Positions 6,580 to 13,597 of a stretch of DNA of 24,077 nt are shown piece by piece (the first letter of the stretch is position 1; every line of letters starts with the position of its first letter). The notes beneath the pieces are model-generated. The model was not told the DNA's origin. It saw nothing but the letters and a program-made list of their open reading frames with translations, and ran no database searches. The position numbers and the translations under genes were made by a program. Origin of the DNA: CBDUQI01 sp965369325. Its GTDB lineage: Bacteria; Pseudomonadota; Gammaproteobacteria; Steroidobacterales; JBCBZW01. The DNA is taken from positions 1 to 24,077 of the forward strand of contig CBDUQI010000075.1 in assembly GCA_965369325.1 (NCBI GenBank), in the 5' to 3' direction.

Positions 6580-9101
6580 CGCTCGCAAAAACCCTGCCCT
6601 GATTCGAACATCAGCTTGGTGAAGGATTCACTCGCACACAGAGGCTCGAACCAGGGCAGGGTGAACCACACGGCACCGTGATTTCCCGCCATGGCCTGCT
6701 GAGCATAAAACGCCGCCGAGGTAAGCTCGCCAGCCTTGGTAAGAACGAGAGCGCCCACAAACTGCGTCTGTGTGTTGTCTGGCGCAAGCGCCAGGGCAGC
6801 ATTGAACAACTCAATGGCTTTAACACGTTCGCCCAGATGTGCCGCCGCCTGTGCACGGTTCAGATAACTTTGCAGGTTGTCGGTGCTGACAGAGAACTCC
6901 AGTACACGTCGATAAAGTAATGCTGCCTGTTCGTTGTTCATCGAAAGCGCCTGCGCGTCAGCCAGATTCAACAACAAGGTCTGACTATCGGGTGCTTTGT
7001 CTACTGCTTTAGACGCGTACACCACCGCGCGCGCGTACTCGCCCGCCACCAGGTAAGCCACCGAGAGATTTGTCAGATCAAAGCTGGTTTCGGCATGGAC
7101 AAGCACTTGCGTGAAGAATTCGATCGCTTTGTCCAGATCTCCCTCCTGCAGATACGTTGCTCCCAGCAGACGTTTGCTGTCTGCGTGGTCTTTAGCCAAC
7201 GACAGAATCTGCTCTAGACGGCGACGGCAATTCTCAAGATCACCCTGATACCAATAGGCCAACGCCAGGTTATATAGCGAGAACACGCTCACGCGCCTAT
7301 TGAGAACCTGCGTTTCATACAATTGAATAGCAGGTCCAAACTGGTCCCGGCTGTACGCAAGATAGGCTTCGCGCTCGGCCAGTACCACGGCGTCTTCATG
7401 CATCTGTCGCGAAGTCTCAAGATGCTGTTGCGCCGCTTCGAAATTGCGCGCCTCAATCTCAACGGCGAACAAATTTGCCGCGTAGTGCCGGCTGTCCCGA
7501 TAGCTTCTGGGCGCATCCTCCAATACGCCGCGCACCCCGGCAAGCCATTGCGCATCACCCATCTGCTCGTACAAATTCAGGCCAACCTCAGTGATCAGTC
7601 GATAACCTGAGTTCAGCATCGGGGCCCGCGCGAGCAGCAACTTCAGCTGCTCGAACTGCGCAGGCGTTGATCGCTGCTCCAGCAACGCCTCACTGTAAAT
7701 TTCAGTAAATGCCTGATAATCCGACTCGCTCAGGTCTGACCGATGCCTCGCCCATTGGAGCTTCGGATACAGCCCGGCCAATTGCCGTTGAGCAATTTCG
7801 AACAAACCACTGGCAGAGCCATGTGGCGCTATCCATTGATGATGATTCGCCACCGCCCAGTCCGGTGCGACCAGCCGCGAGAGCGTCACGGCGCAGTTTA
7901 TCTCGCTGCAGTCCAACTCGGATGTCACAATATCGGTAGCGCCCAGCGTGTTTGCCAGTTCCACCGGTGACATCCGGGCTTGCTTACCGACAACCCGAGA
8001 AGCCAGATTCAAACGGGGTTGATTCAAAACGCCTTGACGTAAGCTGTCATCCACAATGGCCCGCACTGTATCTGGCCATAGATCGCCCTCGCGGTGCGCC
8101 ACGATTTGCGGTGGAAATATCAACAACAATCTAGGTGCCGGCTGCTCGAACGGCTTCAGCAGCAGCGCTGCCAATACCGCAAAACAAACAAGCGACACGG
8201 CAGCCCATGTTAACCAGCGCCACCTACTCGGCAAGACGCTTGCCGGTGAGTAAATCGGTTGAGTGTCCTGATCCAGAATGTCCCGCTGCGTCTCGGCAAC
8301 GACCGTCGCCCTGATTATGCCAAGAATTTTCGTGGCCGGACCGGGGCGAGCGTCGGGCTGCGAGACTAGCAGGTCGCCCAATAACCCCGACAGTAAACTC
8401 GGGATACCTGCCGCTTGCAGCAAGAGCGCCTGATCCGCAGGCCGGATGACGCGAGGATCCCCAGAACAATCCCGAACGGGATGACGGCCGGTCAGACATT
8501 CGATTGCAATTACTGCGAAAGAGTACCAGTCACTGGGAAAGCCGGTCTCACCGCCTGAGAGTTGCTCGGGTGACGCGTACGACCTACTTGCAAAGTCACT
8601 CTTGGCTGAAACGAACTCCTGCGTCAGATGCGCAATACCGAAATCAATCAACTTCACTCGTGCGGACGCGTCTACCAAAACATTAGCGGGTTTCAGGTCT
8701 CGATGGACGATGCTCATGGCATGCGCGGCGGCGACGCCTTCAGCCAGTTGCAGAAGAATCTCGAGTTTGTGCCGTGGTGTCTGAGCGGTTTGCTGAAAGT
8801 ACCGGTCCAGCGTCACACCATCAATGTACTCCATCACAATCAGGTCTTCCTCGGCCAGATTGAGCACCTGATAGACTTGGGCGACGTTGGGGTGGTTAAT
8901 GGTGGCTTGCAAGCGGGCCTCAGCGAGTATCGAGGCACTCACTGTGGATGCATGCGATTGCAGTCGCTTGAGCACAACCGTGCGTCCAAGCTGCTGGTCT
9001 TGCGCCAGGTAGATCTGCCCCATTCCGCCCGCGCCGACTTGCTCGATTAACCGATACTGCTCGCTCTCAAGGCGCTGATGAAAAACTTCATCCAATCTCA
9101 C
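6576..9101 (-). CDS. Transmembrane Ser/Thr protein kinase with C-terminal TPR domain
   Basis: This 841-residue protein has a Hanks-type kinase domain (about 16-265). It shows the Gly loop GAGGMGQIYLA (23-33), catalytic Lys45, HRDLKPAN with catalytic Asp135, DFG at 153-155 and SYASPEQLSGGE in the activation segment, all consistent with an active kinase. One membrane segment follows (about 294-317), so the C-terminal half should be periplasmic. That half has a beta/alpha region (about 325-450) and a helical region with several TPR-type repeats (about 455-800, for example YNLALAYWYQGDLENCRRRLEQIL). The plan is PknB-like, with TPR repeats in place of PASTA domains. It overlaps the FHA gene by 4 bases (ATGA), so the pair is translationally coupled, and the FHA protein is the obvious phospho-partner. 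Confidence 0.93.
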   Translation of the reverse strand: MRLDEVFHQRLESEQYRLIEQVGAGGMGQIYLAQDQQLGRTVVLKRLQSHASTVSASILAEARLQATINHPNVAQVYQVLNLAEEDLIVMEYIDGVTLDRYFQQTAQTPRHKLEILLQLAEGVAAAHAMSIVHRDLKPANVLVDASARVKLIDFGIAHLTQEFVSAKSDFASRSYASPEQLSGGETGFPSDWYSFAVIAIECLTGRHPVRDCSGDPRVIRPADQALLLQAAGIPSLLSGLLGDLLVSQPDARPGPATKILGIIRATVVAETQRDILDQDTQPIYSPASVLPSRWRWLTWAAVSLVCFAVLAALLLKPFEQPAPRLLLIFPPQIVAHREGDLWPDTVRAIVDDSLRQGVLNQPRLNLASRVVGKQARMSPVELANTLGATDIVTSELDCSEINCAVTLSRLVAPDWAVANHHQWIAPHGSASGLFEIAQRQLAGLYPKLQWARHRSDLSESDYQAFTEIYSEALLEQRSTPAQFEQLKLLLARAPMLNSGYRLITEVGLNLYEQMGDAQWLAGVRGVLEDAPRSYRDSRHYAANLFAVEIEARNFEAAQQHLETSRQMHEDAVVLAEREAYLAYSRDQFGPAIQLYETQVLNRRVSVFSLYNLALAYWYQGDLENCRRRLEQILSLAKDHADSKRLLGATYLQEGDLDKAIEFFTQVLVHAETSFDLTNLSVAYLVAGEYARAVVYASKAVDKAPDSQTLLLNLADAQALSMNNEQAALLYRRVLEFSVSTDNLQSYLNRAQAAAHLGERVKAIELFNAALALAPDNTQTQFVGALVLTKAGELTSAAFYAQQAMAGNHGAVWFTLPWFEPLCASESFTKLMFESGQGFCER

Positions 9102-10084
9102 TCGGCGGCACCAGCATACACAGAACCGGTCACCACATGCTCCAGGGCACCGCCTTTGAACACTTCAAATGTGCTGATGGCAAGGCGCAGCTCGCCCGGT
9201 CGGCGGTCGATGAACTGGTGAGCAAGACCGGCAAAGCCGTCCTGCGCGGCCAATTGCTTCCTGATCCGATGGATCTGAATATTCACATGCTCCGGACCTA
9301 AACCCAGTTGCTCTGCCAGCTGCTCTACCCGCATCCATCCCTGTAAGGCAGCGCCAAGCCCGCGCCGAGCATCATCGGCCCGGTGCCGTGCCAGAGTCGC
9401 TGATAGATAGTGGTGGCTGCGAAAACCCAGGTCGATTTTTCGCCCTTCGATCAAAAAATGCAGCTTCGCCAGCTCCTCGTCCTGCGTAATCTCAAACAGT
9501 AGCGAAACATCCTCGACACTCAGGCGTGGCGTCTCCAACTGTTCGGTAGGGCCCGCACCAAGGGCCAGGCGTAACACCCAATCAGCTGCGCCAAAACGAA
9601 TGCGCGATTTATCACTCACCGTCTCCGGTGCGCTGCCCATCAGATAGTCGACTTGCCAGGCGCCGTTCTCCTCCACCCGGTACAATGCAACCTCTGGTGC
9701 CTCGTCATCCGGTAGCAACTGATAGCTTTCTAAGTGGACTGATTCCACCGCAGCCCCTGCACTCTGGGGCACCAGCACATCGATGGGCGCGGAGACGTCC
9801 GCCACCTGAAACTCGCAACCGCTCGTGCCAGCCAGCGCTATCCTGGTACGCCGCGAAAGCTTGTATCGAACACCTGGCGACATCTTCTCACCATCCAACC
9901 AGGTTCCATTCGTGCTGACATCGCGGGCGCTCCAGTGGGTGGATTCCCATTCCAGGATCAGATGGATTTTTGAAAGTTGTGGATGATCAATCACCGAGTC
10001 GACGGTGAACTTCAAACGACCGATGCTGTGGCAACTGTAAAGATAGATGCGCTCACCCGTATCGACATCCACCAGATACGCCAC
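9098..10084 (-). CDS. FHA-domain protein with C-terminal winged-helix-like region
   Basis: The 328-residue protein starts at a GTG (10084) preceded by AAGGGGGGA, a strong ribosome-binding site. Residues about 1-100 are an FHA phosphothreonine-binding domain: IGR at 21-23, Ser38 and His41 in LSKIHL, and STNGTW at 57-62. A middle region of unclear fold follows. The C-terminal third (about 215-305) contains GWMRVEQLAEQLGLGPEHVNIQIHRIRKQL and FIDRRPGELRLAI, which resembles a winged helix with its recognition helix near 264-277. It may therefore be a DNA-binding regulator docking on threonines phosphorylated by the kinase encoded directly downstream. EmbR of mycobacteria has these domains in the opposite order. 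DNA binding is inferred from the motif alone. Confidence 0.85.
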   Translation of the reverse strand: MAYLVDVDTGERIYLYSCHSIGRLKFTVDSVIDHPQLSKIHLILEWESTHWSARDVSTNGTWLDGEKMSPGVRYKLSRRTRIALAGTSGCEFQVADVSAPIDVLVPQSAGAAVESVHLESYQLLPDDEAPEVALYRVEENGAWQVDYLMGSAPETVSDKSRIRFGAADWVLRLALGAGPTEQLETPRLSVEDVSLLFEITQDEELAKLHFLIEGRKIDLGFRSHHYLSATLARHRADDARRGLGAALQGWMRVEQLAEQLGLGPEHVNIQIHRIRKQLAAQDGFAGLAHQFIDRRPGELRLAISTFEVFKGGALEHVVTGSVYAGAAE

Positions 10085-10188
10085 ACCGTCCCCCCTTACG
10101 TACTGCCCTGCAGATCAAGCTTACCTGCTTTTTTGCGCACGGTCTTTCGCACAGCATGTGCCCACGCGCATTGGTGGTGCGCAATAAC

Positions 10189-10208
10189 GCGAGTGCAACC
10201 GCACTCGC
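10189..10208 (+). other. Perfect stem-loop in the FHA/VWA divergent region
   Basis: GCGAGTGC and GCACTCGC flank an AACC loop, giving a perfect 8-base inverted repeat. A second, shorter one (CCTGTT and AACAGG, 10232-10251) lies between it and the VWA start. No T-run follows. In a 211-base region between two divergent start codons these are candidate operators, perhaps for the FHA/winged-helix protein itself. Confidence 0.45.
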
Positions 10209-10295
10209 TCTGTCTGACAACGCTCGGCCAACCTGTTGAGAAACAAACAGGATAATGGAATTATTAGGCAGGTTTAAGTACTCGAGGGCATCCGT

Positions 10296-12458
10296 ATGGA
10301 TCACAGAGCCATCGTCCGGCTGGCAACTACACTCACCTGGTTAATGCTACACGCCAGCACCAGTGCCGCCGCGCCATCTGCAATCAAAGACAGCATCCTG
10401 ATTCTCGACGCCTCGGGCTCCATGTGGGGTCAGATTGAAGGGGTGAACAAAATTGTGATTGCCAAAGACGTGGTAGAAGGGTTGATCCGCAGCCTGCCCG
10501 AGCAACAGCGGCTGGGGTTCGTCGCGTATGGGCACCGACGCAAAGGCGATTGCGAGGACATCGAGACCCTCGCCGATGTGGGGGTCGAGCGCGAAAAGGT
10601 GATTGATGCGCTGCGGGCGCTTAGCCCGCGCGGCAAAACACCGTTGAGCAAATCCGTTGAACACGCCGCCACCCAACTGAACTACACGCGCCAGGCCGCG
10701 ACTGTCATTCTGGTGTCCGACGGGCTGGAAACCTGCGACGCCGACCCTTGCGCGCTGGCCCGTACCCTGGAGGCCAACGGCCTGGACTTTACCGTGCACG
10801 TGGTGGGGTTCGACGTGACAGAACAGGAGCGCAAAGGGCTCTCCTGTATTGCACAGGAAACCGGCGGCAGCTTTTTTGCTGCGGACAACGCCGATGAGCT
10901 TACCCAGGCCCTTGGTGACGTCGCCGCTGTGACGGGCGCTGGTGAAACCCCCAAGACCGACGCATCACCTGTGCCATCCACGGTTGCGCTGAAAGCGAGC
11001 ATTCTCGCTGGCGGGCCGCTTATTCAGTCGAAGCTGCACTGGTCGATCGTGCCCGCCGGCGGCGGCGATGCGGTGTTTACGGCCAGCGACAGCGGCGCGG
11101 TCACCACGCAAATTCTCCCAGGTGAATACACCGCGCAGGTGCAGTGGTCCGGTTGGCGCGGTGGGGACGTCCCAAAAAGCGGGCACAGCCGCTTCACCGT
11201 CAAGCCACAACAACCCAAGGTGGTCACCGTCCCCGTGGACTTGGAGTTACCCGTATCATTAGATGCACCAGGCTCGACTCCTGAAGGCACGCCGTTCGAG
11301 GTGAGCTGGTCCGGGCCAGACGAGCTTGGCGCCTACCTGCACGTCAGCGCCCTAGATGACGGCCCTAGAGATGTCATCTACCTGTTAGATGCGACCAAGG
11401 CACGCAGTGCGCACACAGGCAGCATCGATGCGGTACAAGCAGACACCAACGGCGACGGCGCCGTCGATCATCACGACTTGGCGAGCACCACGCTGGCCGG
11501 CCCTTCCATAGCAGGCGAGTACGAAGTACGCTACGTACTGGACCAACCGCGACTAGTTCTCGCACGCCAACCGTTGACAGTGACCGACAGCGACTACGCA
11601 GTGAACGCACCGCAACGTGTAGCCGCCTCAGCGACTATCGCGGTGGACTGGCAAGGGCCGCTGACCGATGGCGACTTCGTCACCGTCATCAAGGCGGGCA
11701 GCGATAAAGCCTTTGAAAATGGTCGAACAGCAAAACTCACCGCCGGCCAGCCAGCCGAGTTAACGGCACCGCCCGAACCGGGTGAGTATGAAGTGCGCTA
11801 TGTGATGGCGAACGGGTACACAACGTATCCCGGCATGCAGCACGCGGTGCAGGCCAGCACGCCAATCACGGTGGACGCCGTTGAAGCCGCTATCATCGCA
11901 CCCGCTGAGGCCATCGGTGGCTCCAGCATCCAGATTGAATGGCAGGGTGTGGGCGATGGCTGGGAAGACGACCTGGTCTCGATTGTGCTCGCCGGCGCTA
12001 AGCGAAGTAACCGCTTCAGCCAGGTGTCTTTGCGTAAATCAGAGACGCCGCAGGCGCGGAGCATTGCTTTACGTGTGCCGTCCGTTCCGGGGGACTACGA
12101 GGCGGTATACGTATTGCAGCCGGGCAGCAAGATTATCGCACGCACGCCCCTCACAGTGACCCCGGCAGCCGCGTCGGTCGACGCACCGGATACGGTAAAA
12201 GCCGGCCAGCCCTTTGTTGTGCAGTACTCGGGCAAAGGATTTTCCGGTGACCGTGTGGTGGTGGTGAAGGCCGACGTGCCGGCCTCGAAAATGTGGAGCA
12301 CAACACCACGTTACGGCTTTATCGCCAAAGGCGACGCGACCGAAGGCAACGTCAGTGCGTACCCGATTGCAGCCGGGCCCGGCGAGTATGAGGCACGCTA
12401 TGTTACCGGCGTGGAGCATCACATACTCGCCCGCGACCCATTCACCGTGGTGGAGTAA
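10296..12458 (+). CDS. Exported VWA-domain protein with Ig-like repeats and an EF-hand-like loop
   Basis: This 720-residue protein starts at the ATG at 10296 after GAGGG. A signal peptide (about 1-26, ending STSAAA) precedes a von Willebrand factor A domain (about 29-212) with an intact MIDAS metal site: DASGS at 38-42, Thr115 and Asp142 in SDG. Paired cysteines (86; 147 and 152; 184) fit an exported fold. A beta domain follows (about 228-316). Then come four repeats of roughly 90-100 residues, each with a GEYEVRYV-type strand (407-414, 496-503, 599-606 and 696-703) followed in most by LAR-PLTVT. Inside the first repeat, DTNGDGAVDHHD (383-394) matches a calcium-binding EF-hand or dockerin loop. 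The gene is divergent from the FHA/kinase pair and is probably part of the same module, as a periplasmic or surface adhesion or sensing partner. Confidence 0.9.
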   Translation: MDHRAIVRLATTLTWLMLHASTSAAAPSAIKDSILILDASGSMWGQIEGVNKIVIAKDVVEGLIRSLPEQQRLGFVAYGHRRKGDCEDIETLADVGVEREKVIDALRALSPRGKTPLSKSVEHAATQLNYTRQAATVILVSDGLETCDADPCALARTLEANGLDFTVHVVGFDVTEQERKGLSCIAQETGGSFFAADNADELTQALGDVAAVTGAGETPKTDASPVPSTVALKASILAGGPLIQSKLHWSIVPAGGGDAVFTASDSGAVTTQILPGEYTAQVQWSGWRGGDVPKSGHSRFTVKPQQPKVVTVPVDLELPVSLDAPGSTPEGTPFEVSWSGPDELGAYLHVSALDDGPRDVIYLLDATKARSAHTGSIDAVQADTNGDGAVDHHDLASTTLAGPSIAGEYEVRYVLDQPRLVLARQPLTVTDSDYAVNAPQRVAASATIAVDWQGPLTDGDFVTVIKAGSDKAFENGRTAKLTAGQPAELTAPPEPGEYEVRYVMANGYTTYPGMQHAVQASTPITVDAVEAAIIAPAEAIGGSSIQIEWQGVGDGWEDDLVSIVLAGAKRSNRFSQVSLRKSETPQARSIALRVPSVPGDYEAVYVLQPGSKIIARTPLTVTPAAASVDAPDTVKAGQPFVVQYSGKGFSGDRVVVVKADVPASKMWSTTPRYGFIAKGDATEGNVSAYPIAAGPGEYEARYVTGVEHHILARDPFTVVE

Positions 12459-12473
12459 TCCGGCTTCGCACAT

Positions 12474-12689
12474 CAGCGCGCCAACACCGGCATCGAGCGA
12501 GACATAGGCTAGAGAGAATGTAGCCGCGTAGCCAAACAGGGCAAGAGCAGAAACCCACGAACCCGCCGACGATTGAGCATCGCTGGCTTCTGCGCCGCCG
12601 GGCTCTGACCCCAGTCGACACAACATCGAGTTGGCCGCGAATGCGACCAATACAAAGGCAACAAGGATAATTCGGTTGATGAGGGCCAG
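12474..12689 (-). pseudogene. Decayed EamA (DMT) transporter remnant
   Basis: On the minus strand, right after the nitroreductase stop, the frame encodes a hydrophobic block LINRIILVAFVLVAFAANSM followed by LCRLGSEPGG (12594-12689). After about ten poorly conserved residues comes GSWVSALALFGYAATFSLAY and VSLDAGVGAL (12474-12563). Both blocks match the start of EamA-family drug/metabolite transporters (FAxNSLLCRLAL, then ALALFAYAAxFSxAYVSLxAGxGAL). The segment normally joining them is missing, and everything after GAL is absent, replaced by the end of the VWA gene. No ATG opens the frame. This reads as the remains of a gene that once followed the nitroreductase, cut down by internal and 3' deletion. 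It is not expected to make a working transporter. Confidence 0.72.
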
Positions 12690-12702
12690 TCTGCTGAGCT
12701 GC

Positions 12703-13395
12703 TTAGAGCCAGCTGGCGATATCCGCCAACGGCTTTTTGATACCGCCGTGAACCGGCACCTGGCACCCCGCCTTCGGGTATCCGACCACCAGCAAAATAC
12801 TCGGCCGCTCAAGTGCCGGGCGACCGCACAACTGATTAAGAAACTTCATCGGATTGGGCGTGTGCGTCAGCGTCGCCAGCCCGGCATGATGAAGCGCTGC
12901 AATTAGAAACCCTGTCGCAATACCCACCGACTCGGGAAAGTAGTAGTGACTGTAACGTGTGCCGTCAGGATTCACGCCATACTTCTGAGCGAAGATCGCA
13001 ATTAAGACAGGCGCTTGTTCCAGAAACGGTTTAGCGGGATCGGTGCCCAGCGGCGCCAGCGCTTCCAGCCACTCCTGCGGTGCCCGATGCGCGTAGAACT
13101 CGCGCTCCTCCGCCTCGGCTGCTTCGCGCACCTGCCGCTTCTTGTTAGGATCGGTGATGACCGCAAAGTGCCAGGGTTGCTGGTTGGCACCTGACGGTGC
13201 CGTACCGGCAGCCAGCAAGCATTGCTCGATAATCGCCCGTGGCACCGGCCGGCTATCAAAGTCGCGCACGGTTCGCCGGCGCGCAATGTCCTGATAAAAC
13301 CCGCGGGCGCGTTCGTGCATCTCGGATGCCGGGTATTCCCGATAGTCCGGCAGCGGTTCAAGTATGCAACGCGCAGCGTCTGTTCGCTCGTTCAA
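12703..13395 (-). CDS. FMN nitroreductase-family oxidoreductase (IYD/BluB-like)
   Basis: I place the start at the TTG at 13395, giving 230 residues, the family's usual length, with a weak GAGTGG upstream. The longer opening to 13629 adds a Cys/Arg-rich segment overlapping the divergent ABC gene start and is unlikely. FMN-binding signatures are RRRTVRDFDSRPVP (about 40-52) and APSGANQQPWHF (66-77). The C-terminal half holds YYFPESVGIATGFLIAALHHAG and PSILLVVGYPKAG. The pattern is closest to the iodotyrosine deiodinase/BluB branch, which reduces substrates with NAD(P)H through FMN; the substrate cannot be read from the sequence. It is divergent from the ABC exporter and was apparently once followed by an EamA transporter, now a remnant. 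Confidence 0.88.
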   Translation of the reverse strand: MNERTDAARCILEPLPDYREYPASEMHERARGFYQDIARRRTVRDFDSRPVPRAIIEQCLLAAGTAPSGANQQPWHFAVITDPNKKRQVREAAEAEEREFYAHRAPQEWLEALAPLGTDPAKPFLEQAPVLIAIFAQKYGVNPDGTRYSHYYFPESVGIATGFLIAALHHAGLATLTHTPNPMKFLNQLCGRPALERPSILLVVGYPKAGCQVPVHGGIKKPLADIASWL

Positions 13396-13502
13396 TAGTA
13401 TCCACTCACTACAAACCGAAATCCCCTCGAAGTATGGTCTACCGCGATGCCTGCGACAATGCCCACCCGCGCGCACTGAAGATACTCGGCGCCCACACTT
13501 AG

Positions 13503-13525
13503 GTGGCGGGGACGGAGTGCGCCAC
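13503..13525. promoter_or_regulatory. Inverted repeat GTGGCG-N11-CGCCAC, possible operator
   Basis: A perfect 6-base inverted repeat with an 11-base spacer lies in the 202-base gap between the divergent nitroreductase and ABC exporter starts, 73 bases upstream of the ABC ATG. Its size and place suit a dimeric regulator controlling either gene. With 6-base arms it could also be chance. Confidence 0.3.
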
Positions 13526-13597
13526 AACGTAAAAGGCATATGCCTCAGCAACGCGATACACTTACAGCCTTCGCGTAGCCGTCCTGAAAGCCCCTGC

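Noticed and set aside
12069..12812. A single intact 247-codon minus-strand gene across the VWA 3' end
   Set aside because: Only the middle (12474-12689) resembles a real family, EamA. The rest is the antisense of the VWA and nitroreductase genes, so it was called as a remnant only.
13390..13510. Short matches (GAGTGGATACT and TAGGTGGCGG) shared with 23618-23656, suggesting a dispersed repeat
   Set aside because: The two matches are 10-11 bases, in swapped order and at different spacing. Matches of this length are expected by chance in 24 kb.
13364..13597. Upstream extension of the ABC exporter frame by 78 codons
   Set aside because: It would overlap the nitroreductase start and encodes Arg/Pro/Cys-rich sequence with no family match. 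The ATG at 13598 matches the usual exporter N-terminus.
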